64,000 nt of DNA from Nitrosomonas sp. JL21 (lineage in GTDB: Bacteria; Pseudomonadota; Gammaproteobacteria; Burkholderiales; Nitrosomonadaceae): the NCBI RefSeq assembly GCF_009833095.1, contig NZ_QRCB01000024.1:1-64000 (forward strand). Reading direction: 5' to 3'. Every line of letters starts with the position of its first letter. The stretch's first letter is position 1. Shown one piece after another: positions 18,987 to 27,868 of this stretch. Below the pieces are notes generated by a model. That model was not told the origin of the DNA. It ran no database searches and saw nothing but the letters and a program-made list of their open reading frames with translations. Made by a program: the position numbers and the translations under genes.

Positions 18987-20744
18987 TTACATTTTATCAG
19001 GCGCACTCACGCCCAATAACCTCAGTCCGTTGCTCAATATCTGCTGTATCGAGGCAATGAGCGCCAACCGAGCATGTTGCACTGAAATCTCAGGCACCAG
19101 AAAGCGTGTAGAATTATAATAACTATGAAATTCACTGGCCAGTTCTCTGAGATAAAAAGCGATCAAATGAGGCGATAATTCTTTCGCGGCAATTTCAGTC
19201 ACATCCGGATAATCGATGATTTTTTGCAGTAATCCCAATTCTGCTGGATTGATCAGCGCTGCGGCATCCACCTCAGCTAGATCGGCTCGATCGCCGTCCC
19301 ATTGTGCCAGCACGCTGCACACGCGGGCATGCGCATATTGAACGTAGTACACGGGATTCTCGTTCGTCTGAGACGTGGCCAGATCCAGATCAAAATCCAG
19401 ATGCTGATCGCTTTTGCGCATCACGTAAAAAAAGCGGGCCGCATCCTTGCCGACTTCCTGGCGCAATTCGCGCAAAGTCACAAACTCACCCGCGCGCGTC
19501 GACATCGACGCTTTTTTACCATTCCGGTACAGCACCGCAAACTGTACCAGAGCAATCTCCAGTTTGGCCGGATCCACTCCCAGCGCCTGCAACGCGCCTT
19601 TTACGCGCGGAATGTAGCCATGATGGTCTGCGCCCCAAATATTGATGACCTGGTCAAAACCGCGCTCGAATTTGTTCAGGTGATACGCAATGTCGGAAGC
19701 AAAATAGGTAAACTGACCATTTTCCCGTTGCACGACGCGATCCTTTTCATCGCCGAACCGGGTCGAGCGAAACCAGGTTGCGCCATCCTGCTGATAGAGA
19801 AAATGCCTTTTATCCAGCAACTCGATCGTATGCGCCACCAATCCATTGTCGAATAATGATTGCTCCGAGAACCAGGTATCGAATTCCACGCCGAACTCCA
19901 TCAGATCATTGCGGCAATCCCCCAATTGTTCCGTCAACACGAAATTATGGATATAGGCATAATCCTCTCCGAGGATTTTTTTGGCGTTGGCAATCAATTG
20001 ATCCAGGCGCTCATCGGTATCCATCTCTGCGCCCTGTGCGGCAATGGGCATATCCTGCAGCAAGGATTCTGGTTGATGCACATAACGCTGTCCATGCGCC
20101 TGATAAATTAGTTCGGCCATGGCTTTGACATAATCCCCTTGATAAGCATTGGACGGGAAAGGAATCTGGATGTTATCGAGCTCGAGATAGCGCAGCCATG
20201 TGGAAAGCGTCAGGATATCCATCTGCCGACCGGCATCATTGACGTAAAATTCCCGCGAAACGGCGTATCCTGCGGCCGACAGTATATTGGACAGACTAGC
20301 GCCGATCGCCGCTCCACGTCCATGCCCCACATGCAAGGGACCGGTTGGATTGGCTGAGACGAACTCCACCTGAACTTTTTTTCCATTTCCGAGTGTACTA
20401 TGACCAAACATTTCTCTGCTTTGCAGCACATACTTCAAATACTGCTGCTTGGCAGTATTCTTGAGAAATACATTGATAAACCCTGCGCCGGCCACTTCAA
20501 TCTTTTCGATATACGGCGAATCAGGCAGATGAGCAATCAATGATTGCGCGATTTCGCGTGGATTGTTGTGCAACGATTTGGTCAATTGCATCGCCAAATT
20601 ACACGAGTAATCTCCATGACTGGCCTGCTTGGTACGCGCAAGTTCAACGCGCAGCGTTGGCTCCACTGCGGTGATTGCGCTGGCTGCCTGATGGAAAAGC
20701 TCCGCAAAATGCGTTTTAAAGTGGGGAGGGATCGATAAGTCCAT
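18987..20744 (-). CDS. argS: Arginyl-tRNA synthetase
   Basis: 585 residues, full length. Class I signature HVGH in NPTGPLHVGHGRGA (residues about 130-143), the KMSKS equivalent KKASMSTRAGEFV (about 390-402), and a C-terminal anticodon-binding domain (RLALIASIQQILSNGLRLLG). The N-terminal Add-1 domain common to ArgRS is present. It charges tRNA-Arg in the cytosol. It is the first gene of the argS / SPOR / dsbA group. No strong ribosome binding site is seen. Confidence 0.97.
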   Translation of the reverse strand: MDLSIPPHFKTHFAELFHQAASAITAVEPTLRVELARTKQASHGDYSCNLAMQLTKSLHNNPREIAQSLIAHLPDSPYIEKIEVAGAGFINVFLKNTAKQQYLKYVLQSREMFGHSTLGNGKKVQVEFVSANPTGPLHVGHGRGAAIGASLSNILSAAGYAVSREFYVNDAGRQMDILTLSTWLRYLELDNIQIPFPSNAYQGDYVKAMAELIYQAHGQRYVHQPESLLQDMPIAAQGAEMDTDERLDQLIANAKKILGEDYAYIHNFVLTEQLGDCRNDLMEFGVEFDTWFSEQSLFDNGLVAHTIELLDKRHFLYQQDGATWFRSTRFGDEKDRVVQRENGQFTYFASDIAYHLNKFERGFDQVINIWGADHHGYIPRVKGALQALGVDPAKLEIALVQFAVLYRNGKKASMSTRAGEFVTLRELRQEVGKDAARFFYVMRKSDQHLDFDLDLATSQTNENPVYYVQYAHARVCSVLAQWDGDRADLAEVDAAALINPAELGLLQKIIDYPDVTEIAAKELSPHLIAFYLRELASEFHSYYNSTRFLVPEISVQHARLALIASIQQILSNGLRLLGVSAPDKM

Positions 20745-20832
20745 AATTTAAAATAATGATAAGATTTTCATAACTGCGCGCTGGTAACGATTCCGCTGGC
20801 GATAGTTCTGAAGTCAGGAAAACGCTGAAAAA

Positions 20833-21579
20833 CTACCGCGTCCGCTCATGCTGACGATGCATTTCAAACAGGCATATCCCGACGGTCACCGATATATTCA
20901 AGCTCTCGACACTACCCGCCATCGGAATACGCACCAACTGGTCACATACTTCCCGCGTCAGCCGCCGTATGCCCTTTTCTTCCGAACCGAACACCCAGGC
21001 GACTGGCATATTGATCTGGAAATGGGTCAGATCATTATCTGCATTCCCAGCAGTGCCAATAACCCAGATTCCCCGCTCTTTCAATTGCCGCAAGGTACGG
21101 GCCAGATTTGTGACGGCGATATAAGGAACGGTATCCGCCGCTCCACTGGAAACCTTGTAGACCGTTGACGTCAACCCAACCGCCCGGTCTTTGGGCGCAA
21201 TCACCGCATGCACGCCAAAGGCATCGGCCACACGCAAGCACGCACCCAGGTTATGAGGATCCTGAATGCCGTCCAGCACCAGCAAACGAGCCGGTTCCGT
21301 CAAGGTATCGAGCACATCGTCGATGTCGATATGAGTACGCGAAATATCGATATTAGCGACCACGCCCTGATGGCGATCGGTCCCGGTCATACTGGTCAAT
21401 GTCGAACCTTCACAGGATGTCAGGCGAATTTTCCGGTTTTCCGCTAAATTCATCAGTCCCCGCGCACGTTGATCTGCCCGCGCAGCATCAATAAAGATTT
21501 CCTGAATACTGTCAGGATTCTGCCGCAACCGGCTCGTCACGGCATGAAAGCCGAAGATCAGGCGTGTGCTCGAGGCCAT
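20833..21579 (-). CDS. rlmB: 23S rRNA (guanosine-2251-2'-O)-methyltransferase
   Basis: 248 residues, typical for RlmB. It has an N-terminal L30e-like substrate-binding domain (GFHAVTSRLRQNPDSIQEIF) and a C-terminal SPOUT domain with the three TrmH motifs: LLVLDGIQDPHNLGACLRVA, AWVFGSEEKGIRR, and IPMAGSVESLNISVTVGICL. It methylates the ribosomal P-loop G2251. It lies between rnr and argS on the same strand; rnr followed by rlmB is a common RNA-metabolism pairing. Confidence 0.95.
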   Translation of the reverse strand: MASSTRLIFGFHAVTSRLRQNPDSIQEIFIDAARADQRARGLMNLAENRKIRLTSCEGSTLTSMTGTDRHQGVVANIDISRTHIDIDDVLDTLTEPARLLVLDGIQDPHNLGACLRVADAFGVHAVIAPKDRAVGLTSTVYKVSSGAADTVPYIAVTNLARTLRQLKERGIWVIGTAGNADNDLTHFQINMPVAWVFGSEEKGIRRLTREVCDQLVRIPMAGSVESLNISVTVGICLFEMHRQHERTR

Positions 21580-21793
21580 TCTTCTTCAAACACTGCAAAT
21601 TCTTGCTCGGCAATAAGTACCATAGCGGATACAGGCATAATCACATAGAAAAAATAATCTCGGACGTTCTCGACGTTATTTGTCACGCCATTTTTCTTAA
21701 ATCCGTTATTGTAAAACAAATTGGCTGCTAAGAAAGCTCAGATAGAATTACTGTGCTCGACCCGTACCGCGTAGAAATCAAGCACAAGGCAGC

Positions 21794-24112
21794 TTATTTA
21801 GGGGATGTTGACTGATTTTTATCCGCCTTCGTTTTGTCTGATGATCGCTTGCTGCGTTTGCTTGCTACCGTTTTCAGAGCATCATTTTGCTGAGCGCGAT
21901 TCTGACGATGGGATAATCTCTCTGCTCGGACAGAACGGACTCCTTTTAGGGAAGGTTCAGCCAATACGAAATCGATTTTGCTGGTTTCCAAATCGACACG
22001 TACCAATTTGACGCGTAATCGATCCCCCAGGCGATACTGCATGCCACTGCGTTCACCGAGCAAGCAATGTTTGGTGGCGTCAAAATGAAAATAATCGCTC
22101 GGCAATTCGGAAATATGCACTAAACCCTCCACATACACATTGTCCAATGCCACAAACAACCCAAACCCGGTCACTGCGCTGATGACGCCATCAAAACTCT
22201 CACCGATTTTATCCTGCATATAGAAGCACTTTAACCACGATTCGACTTCACGTGTCGCTTCATCGGCACGCCGTTCCGTCATGGAACAATGCTTACCGAG
22301 TTCCTGCCAATCGCCCGGTTGATAACTTCCGCCGTTGAGCACCGCCTTAATGGCGCGGTGCACCAGCAGATCAGGGTAACGACGTATGGGTGAAGTAAAA
22401 TGCGTATAGGATTCGTACGCCAAACCGAAATGGCCGGTGATAACCGGACTGTAGATGGCCTGTTGCAACGATCTGAGCATGACGGTCTGCAATAATTGCG
22501 CATCGGGTCTGCCATAAATCTTCAGCAGGGTCTGAGCATAATCCTTGGCGCTGGGTTTTTCTTTGCCGCCCAGTTGAATACCGAATTCCTTCAGAAAATT
22601 CCGTAATGCAATGATTTTCTCAGGAGAGGGGTCTTCGTGAATGCGATAAAGCGTCATTTGACCGTGCTTCTGCAAGAAATCAGCCGCGCATACGTTGGCC
22701 GCCAGCATGCATTCTTCGATCAAGCGATGCGCATCATTACGCTGCACCGGTTCAATCCGATCAATCTTGCCCTGTTCATTGAAAAACATCTGGGTTTCAA
22801 TCGTTTCAAAATCGATGGCACCTCTTTTTTTGCGCGTTTTCAGCAATGACTTGAACAGTTTATTGAGGATCAGCACGTGCGGCAATAATGCTGAATATCG
22901 TTTGGCTTCAGGTCCTTTTGGTTTGGCCAGCATTGCAGCAACTTCGGTATAAGTCAAACGCGCATGCGAGCACATCACCGCAGGATAGAATGCGTATTCG
23001 ACGATCTCACCGTTTTTCTGAAACTCGATCTCGCATATCATGCAAAGCCGCTTTTGCTCCGGATTCAAGGAGCACAGCTCATTGGATAATGCTTCCGGCA
23101 ACATCGGTATCACCCGACGCGGGAAATACACGGAATTACCACGGTTCAACGCTTCTTGATCAATAGGATCATGCGGTTTGATGTAATGGCTGACATCCGC
23201 AATCGCCACGTATAAACGAAATCCCTTATCCTCCTGCTGGCAATATACGGCATCGTCAAAATCACGAGCAGTTTCGCCATCGATGGTCACCAGCGGCAAA
23301 TGACATACATCCTCGCGGCCTTTCAATTCTCTTTTTAAAACATTCTTGGGAAATTTAGCGGCTATTTTTTGGATCTCCGGTGAAAATACATGCGGAAGAT
23401 CATGCTTCCTCAATGCGATTTCGATTTCCATGCCAGGCGCTGTGTAGTCTCCCAAAATCTCGATGATCTTGCCGATGGGCTGCGCATACTTGGTCGGCTG
23501 CTGGATGATCTCCACCATGACTATCTGCCCGGCTTTCGCTTTGAGGGAATGTTCGCGCGCAATCAAAATATCCTGGCTGATGCGTTTATTCTCGGCAACC
23601 ACCAGCAAAATGCCATGATCGATATGCAACCGACCCACCAATCGGGTATTGGCGGATTCCAGCACCTCCACGATAGTTGCTTCCTTGCGACCGCGACGAT
23701 CCAATCCAATCTCGCGCACCAGTACCTTATCACCGTGCAAGGCTTTCTGCATTTCTTTGGCGCTCAAATACAAATCATCGCTGCCATCATCCGGAATCAA
23801 AAACCCAAACCCATCGGGATGGCCTTGAACGATGCCTTTGATCAAATCCAGCTTTTCCATCACGCAAATGTCGCCTTTGCGGTTGCGAAAAATCTGCCCT
23901 TCCCGAATCATAGCCGCCAATCGTCGATTGAACAGATCGTGTTCGTTCTTGGTAATACTCAGCATTTTATGCAGGCTATGCTCTGCAATCGGAATTCCCT
24001 CTTGCTGTAATAATTGCAAAATAAATTCACGACTTGGCAAAGCATGTTTGTAGCGCTCTTTCTCGCGCTTAAGAAACGGATCTAAATTTCTCAGCTTTTG
24101 ATTCTTCTTCAT
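21794..24112 (-). CDS. rnr: Exoribonuclease R
   Basis: 772 residues from the ATG at 24112; a TTG two codons upstream is better spaced to an AGGAAA and could be the true start. Order: helix-turn-helix region (residues about 25-85), two cold-shock domains, the RNB catalytic domain with the acidic cluster ITIDGETARDFDDAVYC (about 270-285), an S1 domain (IGESFDGVISAVTGFGLFVA), and a Lys/Arg-rich tail (SKRSKRSSDKTKADKNQ) typical of RNase R. It degrades structured RNA 3' to 5', including faulty rRNA and mRNA. Its start overlaps the -35 box of the divergent tRNA-Leu promoter. Confidence 0.95.
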   Translation of the reverse strand: MKKNQKLRNLDPFLKREKERYKHALPSREFILQLLQQEGIPIAEHSLHKMLSITKNEHDLFNRRLAAMIREGQIFRNRKGDICVMEKLDLIKGIVQGHPDGFGFLIPDDGSDDLYLSAKEMQKALHGDKVLVREIGLDRRGRKEATIVEVLESANTRLVGRLHIDHGILLVVAENKRISQDILIAREHSLKAKAGQIVMVEIIQQPTKYAQPIGKIIEILGDYTAPGMEIEIALRKHDLPHVFSPEIQKIAAKFPKNVLKRELKGREDVCHLPLVTIDGETARDFDDAVYCQQEDKGFRLYVAIADVSHYIKPHDPIDQEALNRGNSVYFPRRVIPMLPEALSNELCSLNPEQKRLCMICEIEFQKNGEIVEYAFYPAVMCSHARLTYTEVAAMLAKPKGPEAKRYSALLPHVLILNKLFKSLLKTRKKRGAIDFETIETQMFFNEQGKIDRIEPVQRNDAHRLIEECMLAANVCAADFLQKHGQMTLYRIHEDPSPEKIIALRNFLKEFGIQLGGKEKPSAKDYAQTLLKIYGRPDAQLLQTVMLRSLQQAIYSPVITGHFGLAYESYTHFTSPIRRYPDLLVHRAIKAVLNGGSYQPGDWQELGKHCSMTERRADEATREVESWLKCFYMQDKIGESFDGVISAVTGFGLFVALDNVYVEGLVHISELPSDYFHFDATKHCLLGERSGMQYRLGDRLRVKLVRVDLETSKIDFVLAEPSLKGVRSVRAERLSHRQNRAQQNDALKTVASKRSKRSSDKTKADKNQSTSPK

Positions 24113-24139
24113 TGACAAAACATCGGTTTCCTATAGAAT
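24112..24139 (+). promoter_or_regulatory. Sigma-70 promoter of tRNA-Leu
   Basis: A perfect -35 TTGACA (24112-24117) and -10 TAGAAT (24134-24139) are 16 bases apart, followed by a G+C-rich discriminator (ACGCG), as in stable-RNA promoters under stringent control. The tRNA begins 37 bases after the -10. The -35 box overlaps the first codon of divergent rnr. Confidence 0.75.
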
Positions 24140-24176
24140 TACGCGTTCTTCAGCAGTCTGTTCAGGCTGCTACATC

Positions 24177-24261
24177 GCCCAGATGGCGGAATTGGTAGAC
24201 GCGCATGGTTCAGGTCCATGTGCCTTCGGGTGTGGAGGTTCGAGTCCTCTTCTGGGCACCA
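24177..24261 (+). tRNA. tRNA-Leu (anticodon CAG)
   Basis: 85 bases with encoded CCA. The acceptor stem GCCCAGA pairs with TCTGGGC, the D-loop is AATTGGTAGACG-type, and the anticodon stem CATGG/CCATG encloses TTCAGGT, giving anticodon CAG. A long class II variable arm (TGCCTTCGGGTGT) marks a leucine tRNA, and the T-arm contains GGTTCGAGTCC. The structure is complete. A 1.3-kb degraded region follows its 3' end, the kind of place where elements integrate, but I saw no duplicated tRNA end. Confidence 0.97.
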
Positions 24262-24888
24262 TGAGCATACAACAAACTGTAACTTAACTTCGAAATATTA
24301 CTCAAGCACTTAATCCCGGGATGAGTCAACTTCTCCCAAAACACCGCACCCTTTCCAGAAGAAGCATAATTTTGATGTGATTAGCTATTGTTATCACTAA
24401 GTTAACATATCTTAATTACTGCAGAACCACGGATAGGAAAATAAACCACATTTCATCAAAATAAAGCACCCCGCCGCAAGCGGTGAGGTATTTAAATTCG
24501 CTCTTCAAGCTGCTGGTTTTCAACCAGTTTACGCCCCAAGGAGCGAGGAATTGAACCCGGTAGAGATTAAAATATAAATTTCAGAATGTTATGAATTATA
24601 CTAAATAGCAGCGCTGCTTTCTAACTAGTATATCAATGTTAGAGCATCTTCTGCTGAGTATTGGCGCCGGGTTGCTCGGCATATATCGCATACGATCTTC
24701 TCGGCACTACGGTTTTGATGGTTCTTCTCTGTCATCATCGTTCCTTTTTAGAGTTACGATGAACCAAAAATACTCTCTTACGCAATCACATCATTTTGTC
24801 CAACTGGCGCTGACGGGATATAGTCCAATAGAAACTCGCTTTAGTATTATTCCTAACGAAATACCTGAGGGGCAATTTGGAGTCAGGT

Positions 24889-24922
24889 AAAAAAAGCGCG
24901 TTGCTCTGATGAGAAACGCGCT
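24889..24922 (-). terminator. Rho-independent terminator, minus strand
   Basis: An eight-base stem (AGCGCGTT at 24895-24902 with AACGCGCT at 24915-24922, 12-base loop) is followed on the minus strand by seven Ts. It would end transcripts coming from the LOV operon about 690 bases away, or from something now lost between them. Confidence 0.7.
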
Positions 24923-25117
24923 GAAGGAATCATAAACATGAAATACACCCGGTTATCCAGTGGAGGCAATTCAAATAACCGAGAAGTCTACCTTTGTCAA
25001 AGGGAATTAAGCAGACGAAAAAAGTATATCAACCCAATTATGAAGATTTTGTGATAAACAGGGAAAATATAGAAATTTTTTAAAAAAACATTTCCTCCAT
25101 TCTTTGGACAGATAAGC

Positions 25118-25132
25118 TGAGACCTTTGCAAA
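25118..25132. mobile_element. Possible IS5-type terminal-repeat remnant
   Basis: GAGACCTTTGCAAAA matches, from memory, the terminal inverted repeat of many IS5-group elements. No matching second end and no transposase frame were found in the next 500 bases, so at most one end of a decayed element remains. Confidence 0.25.
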
Positions 25133-25607
25133 ATCAGAAAATTTTCTATTTCCCTATGATTTTGATTTATTTGCTCGTCATGAGGATCCTTAAGCTGCTA
25201 GCCCTTATTCCGCAGGTCTATCTGCATTATTACGCCCCATATACAGCTGGTACAGCTCGGCAGGGTTGGACGCTTGCCGCGGACATATGGACCTCCTGCT
25301 CCTATTCTGTCAGTCATACAAAAACTCCAAATCCAGTAGCTTATCGGCCTTCCTTAATAGATGATCTTTAGGAATAAACTCTCCAGATCTATCGAACTGC
25401 AATTTTTCTCGAGATTGGGTATTTTATTTGACTCAGACGCGCGGCTTTTCAGTTGTAGTCATTCCTCAATACCATGGCAATGATCTTCGCGAGCCGCATG
25501 AATCTCGCTTTTAGAATCTTCCCATGTATGAAATGCGAGAAAGTACGTAATAAACTCTGCTTCGGCCAATAGCTGCCAAGATTCAGTATAACTAAGATAA
25601 TCAGAGT

Positions 25608-26060
25608 TTATTTTTGCAATTTTGCCAATTGCTCCTTGAGGAATTTGATTTCTTTCGCCGCAAGAATTTGAGGTGTCACATCAAATTGCACGCCCAAAAA
25701 ATACAGCAGATCTCCATGAGAATCAAACAGCGGTGACATTTTCAAATGGTTGTAAAATAGTTCGCCATTTTTTCGGTAATTACGCAATGTTACTTCCACG
25801 GGTTGCCTATTTTTGATTGCATCGCGTAATTGGCTCAGTCCCACTTGGTCATGTTCCTGGCCTTGTAAAAAGCGACAATTTTTGCCGATTATTTCCGCCA
25901 ATGTATAGCCCGTGATAGTTTCAAACGCTTTATTGACATATACCAAAGGCATATCTTCTTGATCAGGATCAGCCAGGGACACGCCATTCACACATGAATC
26001 AAGAATCTTGGACAATACTTGTGGAATCAATCCAGGGTCTTTCTCAACGATAAAATCCAT
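25608..26060 (-). CDS. Short LOV blue-light photoreceptor
   Basis: 150 residues: essentially one LOV (PAS) domain plus a terminal helix. The flavin signature GKNCRFLQG is exact, with the photoactive cysteine at residue 62. The other FMN-contact positions look right: Asn94 in TLRNYRKNG, Asn104 in FYNHLKMSP and Gln125 in FLGVQFDVT. This is known for LOV proteins: blue light forms a reversible Cys-FMN adduct. No effector domain follows, only a helix (KEIKFLKEQLAKLQK) that in short LOV proteins serves as dimer element. GGAG before the ATG supports the start. It is the last gene of a three-gene group with an SRPBCC protein and an NDH-2-like flavoprotein, so its output may act on those partners (inference). 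Confidence 0.92.
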   Translation of the reverse strand: MDFIVEKDPGLIPQVLSKILDSCVNGVSLADPDQEDMPLVYVNKAFETITGYTLAEIIGKNCRFLQGQEHDQVGLSQLRDAIKNRQPVEVTLRNYRKNGELFYNHLKMSPLFDSHGDLLYFLGVQFDVTPQILAAKEIKFLKEQLAKLQK

Positions 26061-26114
26061 GATTTTTCTCCAGGTTAAGAACTTGTTGCTTAATAAATGT
26101 GCATCAGACGATTG

Positions 26115-26594
26115 TTAAGCGATGTCAACACGTTCGGTTTCAATGATTTTCTTGATATTTTTGACTGTTCGATCAGTTCCTTCCTGGATCGCAATCCGCA
26201 CCAGCTTCTCAAACGGCCTCACATGCAAATCAAGGCTGAGTAATTCAAAAATAAAGGTTAATCGGCTATCGGAAGAATTAAGAGGTTCAATCAGATAATC
26301 GCATCGGTAGGGATTTGAAACACCCTCAAAACAAATACGCGATCCCGCATCAAAAATTTTAACCTTGAAAGTCGATTCGGATCGATTACCCTGATCAATT
26401 CGAACTTGACGACAAACAGTTCCGATCTTTACCGGGCCGTCGGTTAGTTTCTCCAATTCCTTGACTTCGGGAGACCACTTGGGATAGTTAATCAACAAAT
26501 CGTTGCCGATAAAATTAAAAAGCATGTCATTGGGGCTTTGAATGACGGTACTTGCCTTACCAACCACGGGGCTATCTTTGAATAAACCGAGCAT
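26115..26594 (-). CDS. SRPBCC/START-like small-ligand-binding protein
   Basis: 159 residues from the ATG at 26594, which has the strong ribosome binding site GGAGG seven bases upstream; the longer frame to 26639 would run into the preceding gene. The sequence has the pattern of polyketide-cyclase/Bet v1-like folds: an opening strand with SPNDMLFNFIGNDLLINYPKW, then TVCRQVRID, TFKVKIFDAG, YRCDYLIEPLNSSDSRLTF, and a long final helix (LVRIAIQEGTDRTVKNIKKI). Such proteins bind hydrophobic ligands such as quinones or lipids. It lies 25 bases after the NDH-2-like gene and 54 bases before the LOV gene. The ligand is unknown; a quinone would suit the neighbour. Confidence 0.7.
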   Translation of the reverse strand: MLGLFKDSPVVGKASTVIQSPNDMLFNFIGNDLLINYPKWSPEVKELEKLTDGPVKIGTVCRQVRIDQGNRSESTFKVKIFDAGSRICFEGVSNPYRCDYLIEPLNSSDSRLTFIFELLSLDLHVRPFEKLVRIAIQEGTDRTVKNIKKIIETERVDIA

Positions 26595-26619
26595 CTTCTT
26601 GCCTCCTGCATAAACTTTG

Positions 26620-27777
26620 TTAAACCCAATAGGTATCAATTCCTGCTAACAGCAAATCATATTGCGCTTCAATGAGTTCCTTCAGTGTCAGTGCTGGCAG
26701 ACCGGTAACCAGATTGTTTTCAATTCCTATCCAACCCACTGCATCCGCCGATCCCAGACTAACCACGTACCCCAGATCGGGGCGCAGGTGTGGTTCAAGT
26801 AATCCCGGCAACCCTGAATGACGCAGAATATTACGCGCCACGAGCTGGCCTTTACGAACAGCGGATTGGGCTGTCAAGGTATTAGAACCCACGGATTGAT
26901 AGACAGAACAATCCCCTGCTACAAAAATATTCGGCAGAGGTTTTTGGTCGATAAGGATCTGACCAAAAGCATTAGCAATGTGCGAAGCGCGTTGCGCTTT
27001 TCCCAAAAACAAAATGGACAAACTGGACGATAACTCAATGTGTTTCTGCGTATGCTTCTCTGTTAATAGAATACTGTTCGAATGCTGGTCACGATAATAA
27101 GTATTAGGATAAAACGCGATATCTAATTCCTGCATTCGGGATTGCACATAAGTATCGAATCCACGAGGAAATTGCTCCAATACCCGCTCGCCTGAATGGA
27201 TTAAACGCAAGGAAGCTTTGCTTTTTATACGGCTGAGAAATTGCTTGATCTCAAATAAAAACTGTATCCCCGTCGCGCCTCCTCCAACAACTGAAATCGA
27301 TTGTTCTGACTGATAATTGCTCGCGAGTAGGCGATTGAATAATTCGGAGCCTGCCGAAGCAACAAAATCCTGCAAACCTAACACATTTTCGGCGTGATCC
27401 AAGATTCTGTTTTCACATCCCGAAGCAATCAATAAATAATCAAAAGGTATGGTTTCATCGTTGATGATCAGTTGCTTGGTTTGCTGGCACAACTGTAGCT
27501 TTTCGGTATCGAAATGTACGGATGCAGCGATATGACGACAACCGTAGCGTTTTTCGATGTCGGCGAAGGATACTAGCAGGTCAGATAATGGGAAGCGGAA
27601 CGTTTCATGCAAATGGGTAATCTTTACATGATGTGTTCTTGGGTCGATCAACGTAATGCAGCTATCCGGTGCATGCTTCAAAAGCGCCGTCATTGCTGCG
27701 ATGCCGGCATATCCTCCGCCGACGATAACTATTTCCAATCTTTTTTGCTTCGATATATAAAATGGTAAAAAAGCCAC
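26620..27777 (-). CDS. NDH-2-like FAD-dependent NAD(P)H dehydrogenase
   Basis: 385 residues from a GTG at 27777 with AGGAG five bases upstream. It has two dinucleotide-binding motifs: VIVGGGYAGIAAMTAL (residues about 17-32, FAD) and SVVGGGATGIQFLFEI (about 160-175, NADH), then the C-terminal FAD motif NIFVAGDCSVYQ. This is the plan of type II NADH:quinone oxidoreductase and related flavoproteins; the family passes electrons from NADH to quinone without pumping protons. The closing helix (LIEAQYDLLLAGIDTYWV) could touch the membrane. It is the first gene of the group with the SRPBCC and LOV genes. The substrate is not proven by sequence. Confidence 0.82.
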   Translation of the reverse strand: MAFLPFYISKQKRLEIVIVGGGYAGIAAMTALLKHAPDSCITLIDPRTHHVKITHLHETFRFPLSDLLVSFADIEKRYGCRHIAASVHFDTEKLQLCQQTKQLIINDETIPFDYLLIASGCENRILDHAENVLGLQDFVASAGSELFNRLLASNYQSEQSISVVGGGATGIQFLFEIKQFLSRIKSKASLRLIHSGERVLEQFPRGFDTYVQSRMQELDIAFYPNTYYRDQHSNSILLTEKHTQKHIELSSSLSILFLGKAQRASHIANAFGQILIDQKPLPNIFVAGDCSVYQSVGSNTLTAQSAVRKGQLVARNILRHSGLPGLLEPHLRPDLGYVVSLGSADAVGWIGIENNLVTGLPALTLKELIEAQYDLLLAGIDTYWV

Positions 27778-27868
27778 CTTGTCTCCTTCATCGCATGACG
27801 AGAGAATATCAGGTTATTCACGATTATCGCTGAAATTTAATTGCTGAAAAAATTTCTCAGCTCTCGTC

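Larger units (their letters stand above)
24262..25607. other. Degraded intergenic region with mobile-element-like scraps
   Basis: 1346 bases between tRNA-Leu and the LOV gene with no convincing protein gene. Frames of 84 codons (24636-24890) and 81 codons (25126-25371) have no ribosome binding site or family likeness. A 38-codon frame (24938-25054) does have AAGGA before its ATG but matches nothing I know. At 24465-24495 there is a small palindrome (CCGC-CGCAA-GCGG), and at 25118-25132 the sequence GAGACCTTTGCAAAA resembles the end of IS5-type insertion sequences (from memory). A strong minus-strand terminator is listed separately. Confidence 0.55.

Noticed and set aside
24636-24890. An 84-codon plus-strand frame
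   Set aside because: No ribosome binding site, mixed composition without a domain; lies in a degraded stretch.
25126-25371. An 81-codon plus-strand frame next to the IS5-like end
   Set aside because: No ribosome binding site and no resemblance to a transposase in either direction.
27820-27868. A hairpin-like GCTGA ... TCAGC with T-run at the end of gluQ
   Set aside because: The stem is only four or five bases and overlaps coding sequence; too weak to call a terminator.
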